DNA of 5,979 nt. Origin: Synechococcus sp. HW_metabat.54. Lineage in GTDB: Bacteria > Cyanobacteriota > Cyanobacteriia > PCC-6307 > Cyanobiaceae. The notes under the pieces were generated by a model. It had not been told where the DNA came from, did no database searches, and saw nothing but the letters and a program-made list of their open reading frames with translations. This document shows, piece after piece, positions 1 to 5,091 of this stretch. The DNA lies in assembly GCA_018623675.1 (NCBI GenBank), contig JAAZVJ010000067.1, forward strand, positions 1 through 5,979, written 5' to 3'. A program made the position numbers and the translations under genes. Every line of letters starts with the position of its first letter. The stretch's first letter is position 1.

Positions 1-327
1 CGTGTCTCCAGTGTTGAGCCAAGCAGCTTTCAGCGCTGGAAGATCCTCAGGCAAACACTCCATCGGCAGCTCCACCAGCAACAGACTGCCCTGGTGCGCA
101 GCCTGCTTCAAGGGCCCATCGGCGCTGCGCTGCCACACCCGCACGAGCAGCTCTAACGCCAACTCCTGGGCCATCCCATGGGGCGGCCCACCGGGAGTGA
201 GGTCCACATCATCCGGCAGAGATCGACCTCCCAGCGGCAAGGCGCGTGCACCGTTCTGCTCCAGCAACGCGAGCGCGATCAGGTAAGGGGCATCCGCCAT
301 GACGACCAAGACTTCGAGGCCATCCAT
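1..327 (-). CDS. Unrecognised protein, 5' part only (runs off left edge)
   Basis: The minus strand is open from an ATG at 327-325 to the window edge, 109 codons without a stop, so the C-terminus is missing. I do not recognise the family. The start reads MDGLEVLVVMADAPYLIALA, followed by a leucine/alanine-rich helix-like stretch, a Gly/Pro-rich patch near residues 43-51 (TPGGPPHG), and a second amphipathic helix containing LALELLVRVW. There is no signal peptide, metal motif or clear membrane segment. Two starts are possible: ATG 327 (GAGG lies directly against it, too close to be a good ribosome site) and ATG 300 (no Shine-Dalgarno). The gene is divergent from umuD, with about 67 bases between starts, and shares the gap holding the probable LexA box, so SOS control of it is possible but unproven. 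Coding is supported by the sustained open frame, natural amino-acid composition and divergent layout. Confidence 0.7.
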   Translation of the reverse strand, partial: MDGLEVLVVMADAPYLIALALLEQNGARALPLGGRSLPDDVDLTPGGPPHGMAQELALELLVRVWQRSADGPLKQAAHQGSLLLVELPMECLPEDLPALKAAWLNTGDT

Positions 328-344
328 CCTCAGACGAACACCCC

Positions 345-350
345 CATAAT
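345..350 (+). promoter_or_regulatory. Probable -10 element of the umuDC promoter
   Basis: CATAAT lies 45 bases upstream of the chosen umuD start, in an otherwise GC-rich gap. It would place the transcription start near 357, inside the LexA box, which is the usual geometry for repression. No recognisable TTGACA-like -35 sits 16-18 bases upstream. An alternative -10 is TAGAAC at 354-359, which overlaps the operator itself. Confidence 0.4.
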
Positions 351-354
351 GGAT

Positions 355-368
355 AGAACATCTGTACT
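355..368. promoter_or_regulatory. Probable LexA operator (SOS box)
   Basis: The sequence AGAACATCTGTACT matches the published cyanobacterial SOS box form RGTAC-N3-DGTWCB at all but one defined position (A in place of T at the third base). It is also close to the Bacillus-type GAAC-N4-GTTC, with a perfect left half. It is an imperfect inverted repeat lying between the -10-like CATAAT and umuD, where bound LexA would block transcription. Its position before umuDC, a classic SOS operon, raises confidence well above what the 14-base match alone would give. Confidence 0.65.
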
Positions 369-381
369 GCTTTTTCGGGGT

Positions 382-387
382 GGAGGG
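382..387 (+). promoter_or_regulatory. umuD ribosome binding site that decides a TTG start
   Basis: GGAGGG lies seven bases before the TTG at 395-397. The GTG at 380, an earlier in-frame start, would overlap this site and has no good Shine-Dalgarno of its own. The TTG is therefore the better start. Confidence 0.6.
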
Positions 388-394
388 TCGCGTT

Positions 395-838
395 TTGACA
401 GCTCAAGAGTCAAGGCAATGCACGCCACTGCCGCTGCGAAAAGAGAGAACAGCACTCACGCTTCCCCTGGCCAGCGACCCAGTGGCCGCCGGGTTCCCTT
501 CCCCGGCCGACGACTATGTGGAGGTCGGCATCGACCTCAATGAGCAACTGATCCGCCACCCCAGCAGCACCTTTTTTCTGCGCGTCAGCGGCGACTCAAT
601 GACCGGCGCCGGCATTCACAACGGCGACCTCCTGGTGGTCGACCGCAGTCTTGAACCCCGTCCGGGTCGCGTGGTGGTGGCGGTACTCGACGGAGCCTTC
701 ACCCTCAAACGGCTGATGCGGAACGCAGGCAACCTCGTACTCGAAGCGGCCAATCCCGCGTACCCACCGCTCAAGCTGCAGGGTTGCGAGGAAGTGCAGA
801 TCTGGGGTGTCGCCGTGCACGTGATCCACCCGCTCTGA
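395..838 (+). CDS. umuD: UmuD, self-cleaving SOS mutagenesis protein (Pol V accessory subunit)
   Basis: This is a LexA-like serine peptidase of family S24. RecA filaments on single-stranded DNA stimulate self-cleavage, and the trimmed dimer UmuD' joins UmuC to form translesion polymerase Pol V. Counting from the TTG start (147 residues), the cleavage site is Ala32-Gly33 in AAGFPSPADDYVE, the nucleophile is Ser68 in SGDSM, and the general base is Lys105 in FTLKRL. The Ser-Lys spacing of 37 and the cleavage-to-Ser spacing equal those I recall for E. coli UmuD (Cys24-Gly25, Ser60, Lys97); here the P1 residue is Ala, as in LexA. There is no N-terminal helix-turn-helix, which rules out LexA itself. 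The stop overlaps the umuC start (TGATG). A LexA box upstream indicates SOS induction. The family call is very secure; the start (TTG 395 versus GTG 380) is less so. Confidence 0.95.
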   Translation: MTAQESRQCTPLPLRKERTALTLPLASDPVAAGFPSPADDYVEVGIDLNEQLIRHPSSTFFLRVSGDSMTGAGIHNGDLLVVDRSLEPRPGRVVVAVLDGAFTLKRLMRNAGNLVLEAANPAYPPLKLQGCEEVQIWGVAVHVIHPL

Positions 839-2112
839 TGGTGCAAGCCACAGCCCTGATCGACGCCAACAACTTCTACGCCTCCTGCGAGCAAAGCCTG
901 GATCCGGCCCTGCAGGGCAAACCCGTGGTGGTGCTGTCCAACAACGACGGCTGCATCGTGGCCCGCAGCGCCGAAGCAAGAGCTCTTGGCATTGCCATGG
1001 GAACACCGTTTTTTCAGGCCCGCAAGGATCTTGAACGCCTGAATGTGGTGGTGCGCAGCTCCAATTACGCCCTTTACGCCGACATGAGTCAGCGACTGAT
1101 GAGCCTGCTGGAGCGCCAGACCGAAGAACTCGAGATCTATTCGATCGACGAAGCCTTTGCCCGGCTCACGCGTCCTGCCGATGGTGACCTGAGCCACTGG
1201 GCCCGCCACCTACGCGCCCACATCAAACACAACCTGGGCTTACCGATTGCCATTGGGCTCGGCAAAAGCAAAGGGCAGGCCAAGCTGGCGAACCGATTGG
1301 CCAAAGGCATTCCGGACCATGCAGGACTGTTCGACCTGGAGCACTGTGGGGATCCGGATCGATGGCTGGAAACCATCGCCATCGAGGACGTATGGGGCAT
1401 TGGCCGCCGACTGGCCCACTGGTGCCGAAGCCGCGGCATCAGCAATGCCCGTGAACTACGCGACATGCCGACCGGAACGCTGAAAGCAAAAGCAGGAATC
1501 GTGGGGTGGAGATTGCAGCGGGAACTGCAGGGCCACGCATGCCTCCCCCTCGACCTCGCCCCCGCCCCCAAGCAGGAAACCTGCGTCAGCCGCAGCTTCA
1601 GCCATCCGATCACCACCCTCGAAGCCCTGCAGGAGGCGATCGCCACCTACGTGGTGCGAGCAGCGGAAAAGCTCCGACGACAACAACAACGCACAGCCGC
1701 GCTGACGATTTACACCCGCACCAGCCCATTCAGCCCCGGCTTCTACAGCCGAGCCGCGAGCACGCGCCTGGACCTGCCCAGCAACGACACCGGCGCACTG
1801 CTAGAGGCAGCCTTACCGCTGGTGCCCCGCATTTTTCAGCCCCATCGGCAGCTCGCCAAGGCCGGCGTCTTGATGCAACACCTGCAAGACACCAATCACC
1901 TGCAACACCACCTGCTGGCTCCGTGCGATCCCGAAGAACAACAACGGCGAGAACGACTGATGACCACCATCGACGTTCTCAATCGCCGCTATGGCAACGG
2001 CACAGTGGCATGGGCCGCATGCGGACTTTCACCGAGCTGGATGATGCGTCGCGACCGGCTCGGGCGCGCCTGCACCACGCGACTGAGCGACGTGCCGGTG
2101 GTGCAGGCCTGA
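838..2112 (+). CDS. umuC: UmuC, Y-family translesion DNA polymerase V catalytic subunit
   Basis: The product inserts nucleotides opposite damaged template bases as part of Pol V (UmuD'2C). The 424-residue protein is close to the E. coli length of 422. The Y-family palm is intact: Asp9 in LIDANNFYASCE, then SNNDGC near 34-39, and Asp104-Glu105 in YSIDEAF, giving the metal-binding carboxylates. Helix-hairpin-helix thumb motifs follow (VWGIGRR), then the little-finger region (CVSRSF onward, AAEKLR). A C-terminal DUF4113-type tail contains LMTTIDVLNRRYGNGT and ends in TTRLSD, typical of UmuC and not DinB. The E. coli clamp-binding motif QLNLF is replaced by the weaker QHHLL at 356-360. The ATG overlaps the umuD stop by one base and lacks its own Shine-Dalgarno, so translation is probably coupled. 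An in-frame codon at 784 lies inside umuD and is not the start. Confidence 0.96.
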   Translation: MVQATALIDANNFYASCEQSLDPALQGKPVVVLSNNDGCIVARSAEARALGIAMGTPFFQARKDLERLNVVVRSSNYALYADMSQRLMSLLERQTEELEIYSIDEAFARLTRPADGDLSHWARHLRAHIKHNLGLPIAIGLGKSKGQAKLANRLAKGIPDHAGLFDLEHCGDPDRWLETIAIEDVWGIGRRLAHWCRSRGISNARELRDMPTGTLKAKAGIVGWRLQRELQGHACLPLDLAPAPKQETCVSRSFSHPITTLEALQEAIATYVVRAAEKLRRQQQRTAALTIYTRTSPFSPGFYSRAASTRLDLPSNDTGALLEAALPLVPRIFQPHRQLAKAGVLMQHLQDTNHLQHHLLAPCDPEEQQRRERLMTTIDVLNRRYGNGTVAWAACGLSPSWMMRRDRLGRACTTRLSDVPVVQA

Positions 2113-2193
2113 GCCCCTCCCCCCAGAAGCCAAAAATGTAACGGCACGAACAACTGGTATCACTCGTCACAAGAGAGACGCGCCGCGCATAAG

Positions 2194-2199
2194 TAGAAT
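2194..2199 (+). promoter_or_regulatory. Possible -10 element before the terminator-linked hairpin
   Basis: TAGAAT sits in an AT-richer island (AAGTAGAATT). Transcription would start near 2206, exactly at the base of the hairpin that opens the candidate small RNA. No convincing -35 is visible, so this is a weak call. Confidence 0.3.
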
Positions 2200-2205
2200 T
2201 ACCCT

Positions 2206-2258
2206 GTCGTGAGAACGACGCGTCGAGTCTTGGGAGCCTGGGGAGGCTCCTTTTTTTT
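2206..2258 (+). ncRNA. Candidate short structured RNA (about 53 nt)
   Basis: Seen directly: a 5' hairpin with a perfect 5-bp stem (GTCGT 2206-2210, ACGAC 2215-2219) capped by GAGA, a GNRA tetraloop. An unpaired linker (2220-2232) follows, then the intrinsic terminator hairpin and eight T. A -10-like TAGAAT lies seven bases before the first stem. Two hairpins around a short open linker is the general shape of small cyanobacterial RNAs such as Yfr1, but the linker does not carry the Yfr1 core, and I recognise no known family. The simpler alternative is that all of this is the 3' end of the umuDC transcript. Confidence 0.3.
2233..2258 (+). terminator. Intrinsic terminator after umuDC (or of the candidate RNA)
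   Basis: A perfect 6-bp GC-rich stem, GGAGCC (2233-2238) with GGCTCC (2245-2250), encloses the loop TGGGGA and is followed directly by eight T (2251-2258). This is a textbook Rho-independent terminator on the plus strand. It lies 120 bases past the umuC stop and would end umuDC transcription before the convergent small genes. Confidence 0.9.
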
Positions 2259-2291
2259 GCCTGAAGAGCAAAGCAACGCAAGCCTTCAGGC
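2259..2291. repeat. Inverted repeat between the convergent operons
   Basis: GCCTGAAG (2259-2266) and CTTCAGGC (2284-2291) are perfect 8-base inverted repeats around a 17-base loop. The left arm abuts the T-run of the plus-strand terminator and the right arm abuts the stop codon of the minus-strand gene at 2292. On the minus strand the hairpin is followed by A, not T, so it is not a canonical intrinsic terminator there. It could still stabilise that transcript's 3' end. Confidence 0.5.
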
Positions 2292-2603
2292 TCAATCCAC
2301 GGCCTTGAGATCCCCCCAGATCAACTGAAGCGACTGAGATCTCTTTGAGACCAGAAGCACCATCCCATTGCCATGGGCGTTCAAACCGGTTTCCTCGCGC
2401 AGGAGCAGAGAACTGGCCAGTGCGATGCCGCAGGTCTCAACGAACAACACCGGCACCGTGCCTTCCTTGCCGTGCATGGCCTGCAGATCAAGGGCCTGAC
2501 GCACTGCCTGCTGGGAGCGACCAACCCCTAGCCGCTCCACGAACGCTGGCCAAAGGTTATTAACGGCAGCAAACGCCGAAAAATCGAACGAAGACTCCAC
2601 CAT
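2292..2603 (-). CDS. Small unrecognised protein, second gene after dnaG
   Basis: This is a 103-residue open frame whose ATG (2603-2601) overlaps the TGA of the preceding gene as TGATG, strong support for a real, translationally coupled gene. I recognise no domain. The protein looks soluble and mixed alpha/beta: an N-terminal segment with aromatic residues (FDFSAFAAVNNLWPAFVERL), a helix-like RSQQAVRQALDLQAMHG, a hydrophobic core stretch TVPVLFVETCGIALASSLLL, and a C-terminal strand-like pair (GMVLLVSKRS, LQLIWGDL). There is one cysteine and no membrane segment or metal motif. It is probably co-transcribed with the acidic protein and perhaps with dnaG. Its stop sits one base before an inverted repeat in the convergent gap with umuDC. 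Confidence 0.75.
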   Translation of the reverse strand: MVESSFDFSAFAAVNNLWPAFVERLGVGRSQQAVRQALDLQAMHGKEGTVPVLFVETCGIALASSLLLREETGLNAHGNGMVLLVSKRSQSLQLIWGDLKAVD

Positions 2604-2860
2604 CAGGCCGATTGTTGTGCCAACGCCGACATGATCATTTGCGCGGTGACAGGAATCACCTCCAGGGCGTCCTCATTGTCGAGGTAGGCATCAAAAGAGG
2701 CAAAACGCTCAATCCGAGGCTCGGCGCCTGGAGCAGCACAAGCCGTTTCCCAGTCGTCGTCATCGGGCTTGACAGCGACGTAGCTCTGAAGAGCTTCCTC
2801 CAAGTCGCCACCATCACCGATGCCCTCCCCTTGCCAAAACGCTTCGAGAAAGGCCGTCAT
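2603..2860 (-). CDS. Small, strongly acidic unrecognised protein, first gene after dnaG
   Basis: An 85-residue protein from ATG 2860-2858; the adjoining GTG at 2863 is an alternative start, and an in-frame stop a few codons further upstream excludes longer versions. By my count it has 18 Asp/Glu against 3 Lys/Arg, including an Asp run at residues 35-38 followed by Trp (PDDDDWE). The N-terminus MTAFLEAFWQGEG and the C-terminus (VIPVTAQMIMSALAQQ) look like amphipathic helices. I recognise no family. The start is 66 bases downstream of the dnaG stop on the same strand, and its stop overlaps the next gene's ATG, so a dnaG-linked operon is likely. High acidity would suit a protein-binding or DNA-mimicking role, but that is speculation. 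No good Shine-Dalgarno is visible. Confidence 0.75.
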   Translation of the reverse strand: MTAFLEAFWQGEGIGDGGDLEEALQSYVAVKPDDDDWETACAAPGAEPRIERFASFDAYLDNEDALEVIPVTAQMIMSALAQQSA

Positions 2861-2926
2861 CACGAAGAAACACCACTGGGGCCATCATCCGCCTTGGCGT
2901 GGTGCATGCGGTGGCTCCATGAACCA

Positions 2927-5002
2927 TTAAGCCGCCGGAGGAATCACCGCCTCCGTTGGTGGAGGTGCGGACTCATACCCCGCACAACGCTGTTGATCGA
3001 GATGGGAAATGTGCTTGCGCTCGCTGTAATAGAGCTCTTGAAAACGCAAAGCATCGGCATTGAGGTCTTCAAACAACGCCTGAATCCGCTGCTCCATGTC
3101 GATGTTGGCCAGAGTTTGTGGTTGATCCTTTTCCAGATCGATCAACGCTGCAATGCAGCGTTCAAGCGTCTGAAGTCGTTGCCCGCCCCAGGCCTCGAGC
3201 AGATGGCGACACCGCTTGAGGCTCTTCTGGCGTTCGAGCATGGCGGCCGTGCCACGCAACTGCTGCAGAGGATTGGCCAGAGCCAGGCGCTGCAGTTCAC
3301 CCGGCTCCAACAGTGGCGTCAGTCGTGACACGAGGGCGCTGTTGTCGAGCAACAACTGATCGGTGAGCAAACGTGGAAGATCCAGATCAGCCAACTCATC
3401 ACCGCTGTCTTGTCCCCGACTGACTGCCTCCAGACGACCGGCACCGATATTGGTTTCCTCCAGATCAGTGAGTGCGGCCCAGAGCAACCGATGGTGCTGC
3501 AAGGCAAAGTCTTCGAGTTCGCGTTGGCGCAACTCCCGGCGAATCGCACTGCGATGGGACGGACAGTGCAAATACAGGCGGAGAATCTCAGCCTCCGAAC
3601 GCTCCCGTTGGCTTGACTCGCCAGGCTGTTCAAAACGTGCTGAGCGGCCATGCCAGCGCTGACCCTTGACCTGCTGACGCAGATCTTCTTCCAACTGCAG
3701 CGCTAAACGCCCCTGTCCTCCGCTGAGGCGCTCGGCCACTTGCTGGAGGTAATGGGTGCGGATGGCCGACTGGGGCAATTTGCCCAACAGAGCCACCAGA
3801 GCGCTCACCGCCTGCTGGAACTGATCAGCTTTGCCCAAGTCACGACCTTCGAGCACCTGCTCGATCTGCCAGTCGAGCCAGAGCGGGGCTTGATCCAGCA
3901 AGGCCCGGTAATCACCAGCCCCGTGCTCCTTGAGGAACTCATCCGGATCCTTTCCAGACGGAAGATGCAGAACACGCAACTCCAGCTGGCCTTGGAGCGC
4001 CAACTGCTCCACTTCACCAATCGCTCGGTTGGCAGCCCGAACCCCGGCACCATCAGCATCGAAATTGAGCACGATGCGCTTGCCATCACTGCAGCGGCAC
4101 AACTGAGTGATCTGCTGACTGCTCAATGCGGTGCCGAGAGCAGCCACCGCATTGGTGATGCCTGCAGCATGGAGGGCGATCACATCGAAATAGCCCTCCA
4201 CCACCACGGCCCGATCGTCTTTGCGAATCGCGTTGGATGCACGATCCAGACCAAAGAGGTGCTTGCCCTTTTCAAACACCTCCGTTTCCGGAGAGTTGAG
4301 ATATTTCGGTTCGGCGCCATCCAAACTGCGCCCACCAAAACCAATCACGCGACCTTGTCGATCACGGATCGGGACCATCACCCGATGGCGGAAGCGGTCA
4401 TAAAAGCCATTCCCTCCTTTGCGAGGGACCACCAATCCGGCGGCTTCAAGCAACTCAGGGCTGAGCCCCTCAACTTGCTGCAAGTGCTTGAGCAAGCCAT
4501 CCCATTGGTCGGGGGCGTACCCCAACTCAAAGGCCTCCAAGGTGGCCTCGCTTAAGCCTCGGCTCTCGCGCAGATACTGCAGGGCACCCTGGCCTGCCTC
4601 GGTGCGCAGCTGGCTACGGAAATAACCAGAAGCCAGGGCAAGCGCCCGATGCAACTTTTCGCGGCGGGAGAGTTGCTGACGCAGGCGCTCCTGCTGGGGC
4701 CCGTCAACGGTTTCAACCGGAAGTTGATATTTGCGCGCCAGCTCCAGAACGACATCACTGAAGCTCTGACGCTGCAACTCCATCAGGAATTTGATGGAGT
4801 TACCGCCTGCCCCGCAGGAAAAGCAGTAATAAAACTGCTTTGCGGGCGACACCGTCATGGACGGTTTGCTGTCGTCGTGGAAGGGGCAAATTCCAACGAA
4901 TTCGCGGCCCTTCTTCTTGAGCACAACGTGCTCACCCACCACATCAACGATGTCCGCCCGCTCCTTGACGGCGTCGATCGTGCGGGGGTGAAGACGGGGC
5001 AT
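2927..5002 (-). CDS. dnaG: DNA primase DnaG
   Basis: DnaG makes the short RNA primers used at the replication fork and works with the DnaB helicase. The N-terminal zinc-binding domain shows Cys39, His42, Cys60 and Cys63 (CPFH...CFSC), one residue off the E. coli numbering. The catalytic core contains YDRFRHRVMVPIRD, GRVIGFGGR and PKYLNSPET. The Toprim fold follows, with Glu269 in VVEGYFDVIAL and Asp315/Asp317 in NFDADGAG as metal ligands. The remaining C-terminal part, rich in leucine, glutamine and arginine, fits the helicase-binding region but is poorly conserved. At 691 residues the protein is longer than the 581 of E. coli. I chose ATG 5002 (MPRLHPRTIDAV) because homology begins there; ATG 5008 adds two residues and is equally plausible. 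An ATG at 5071 would add 23 residues of non-family sequence. It is divergent from the permease gene at 5092. Confidence 0.97.
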   Translation of the reverse strand: MPRLHPRTIDAVKERADIVDVVGEHVVLKKKGREFVGICPFHDDSKPSMTVSPAKQFYYCFSCGAGGNSIKFLMELQRQSFSDVVLELARKYQLPVETVDGPQQERLRQQLSRREKLHRALALASGYFRSQLRTEAGQGALQYLRESRGLSEATLEAFELGYAPDQWDGLLKHLQQVEGLSPELLEAAGLVVPRKGGNGFYDRFRHRVMVPIRDRQGRVIGFGGRSLDGAEPKYLNSPETEVFEKGKHLFGLDRASNAIRKDDRAVVVEGYFDVIALHAAGITNAVAALGTALSSQQITQLCRCSDGKRIVLNFDADGAGVRAANRAIGEVEQLALQGQLELRVLHLPSGKDPDEFLKEHGAGDYRALLDQAPLWLDWQIEQVLEGRDLGKADQFQQAVSALVALLGKLPQSAIRTHYLQQVAERLSGGQGRLALQLEEDLRQQVKGQRWHGRSARFEQPGESSQRERSEAEILRLYLHCPSHRSAIRRELRQRELEDFALQHHRLLWAALTDLEETNIGAGRLEAVSRGQDSGDELADLDLPRLLTDQLLLDNSALVSRLTPLLEPGELQRLALANPLQQLRGTAAMLERQKSLKRCRHLLEAWGGQRLQTLERCIAALIDLEKDQPQTLANIDMEQRIQALFEDLNADALRFQELYYSERKHISHLDQQRCAGYESAPPPTEAVIPPAA

Positions 5003-5019
5003 CGCCATCACACCATTTT

Positions 5020-5035
5020 GCGAGAGCCAGCTCGC
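5020..5035 (-). other. Small hairpin in the dnaG leader
   Basis: GCGAG (5020-5024) and CTCGC (5031-5035) are perfect 5-base inverted repeats around a 6-base loop. They end 17 bases before the chosen dnaG start on the minus strand. The hairpin could affect primase translation, but a stem this short is expected now and then by chance in GC-rich DNA. Confidence 0.25.
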
Positions 5036-5067
5036 AGCGGTGAAGAAGGGTGCAGTGCCAAGGTTGG

Positions 5068-5079
5068 CCACTGAAGTGG
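5068..5079. repeat. Short palindrome in the divergent dnaG/permease gap
   Basis: CCACT-GA-AGTGG is a near-perfect 12-base palindrome, 13 bases before the permease ATG and between two divergent genes. An operator is conceivable, but nothing ties it to a known regulator. The rest of the 89-base gap (5003-5091) shows no convincing -10 or -35 in either direction. Confidence 0.25.
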
Positions 5080-5091
5080 TGTGGTCTCGGC

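Noticed and set aside
209..406. Minus-strand 65-codon frame over the umuD promoter
   Set aside because: It overlaps the longer open frame of the left-edge gene in a different phase and runs through the operator and umuD start. Its composition is random-looking.
616..1209. Minus-strand open frame of 197 codons across umuD and umuC
   Set aside because: It is antisense to two clearly identified genes and crosses their junction, with His/Gln-rich low-quality composition. It is a shadow of umuDC.
1506..2141. Plus-strand open frame of 211 codons in another frame of umuC
   Set aside because: It overlaps the conserved UmuC little-finger and DUF4113 regions, and the product is a Pro/Arg/His-rich string typical of an out-of-frame translation.
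2612..3328. Plus-strand open frame of 238 codons opposite the small gene and the dnaG 3' end
   Set aside because: It covers the antisense of two separate genes and the gap between them. No domain is visible, and the minus-strand genes explain the region.
3740..4555. Long plus-strand open frame of 271 codons opposite dnaG
   Set aside because: It lies fully inside the conserved Toprim and core part of dnaG on the other strand. The product has no family resemblance, and GC-rich coding DNA often leaves long antisense frames.
5003..5071. N-terminal extension of DnaG from ATG 5071
   Set aside because: The extra 23 residues do not resemble DnaG, whose zinc-domain numbering already matches E. coli when counted from 5002.
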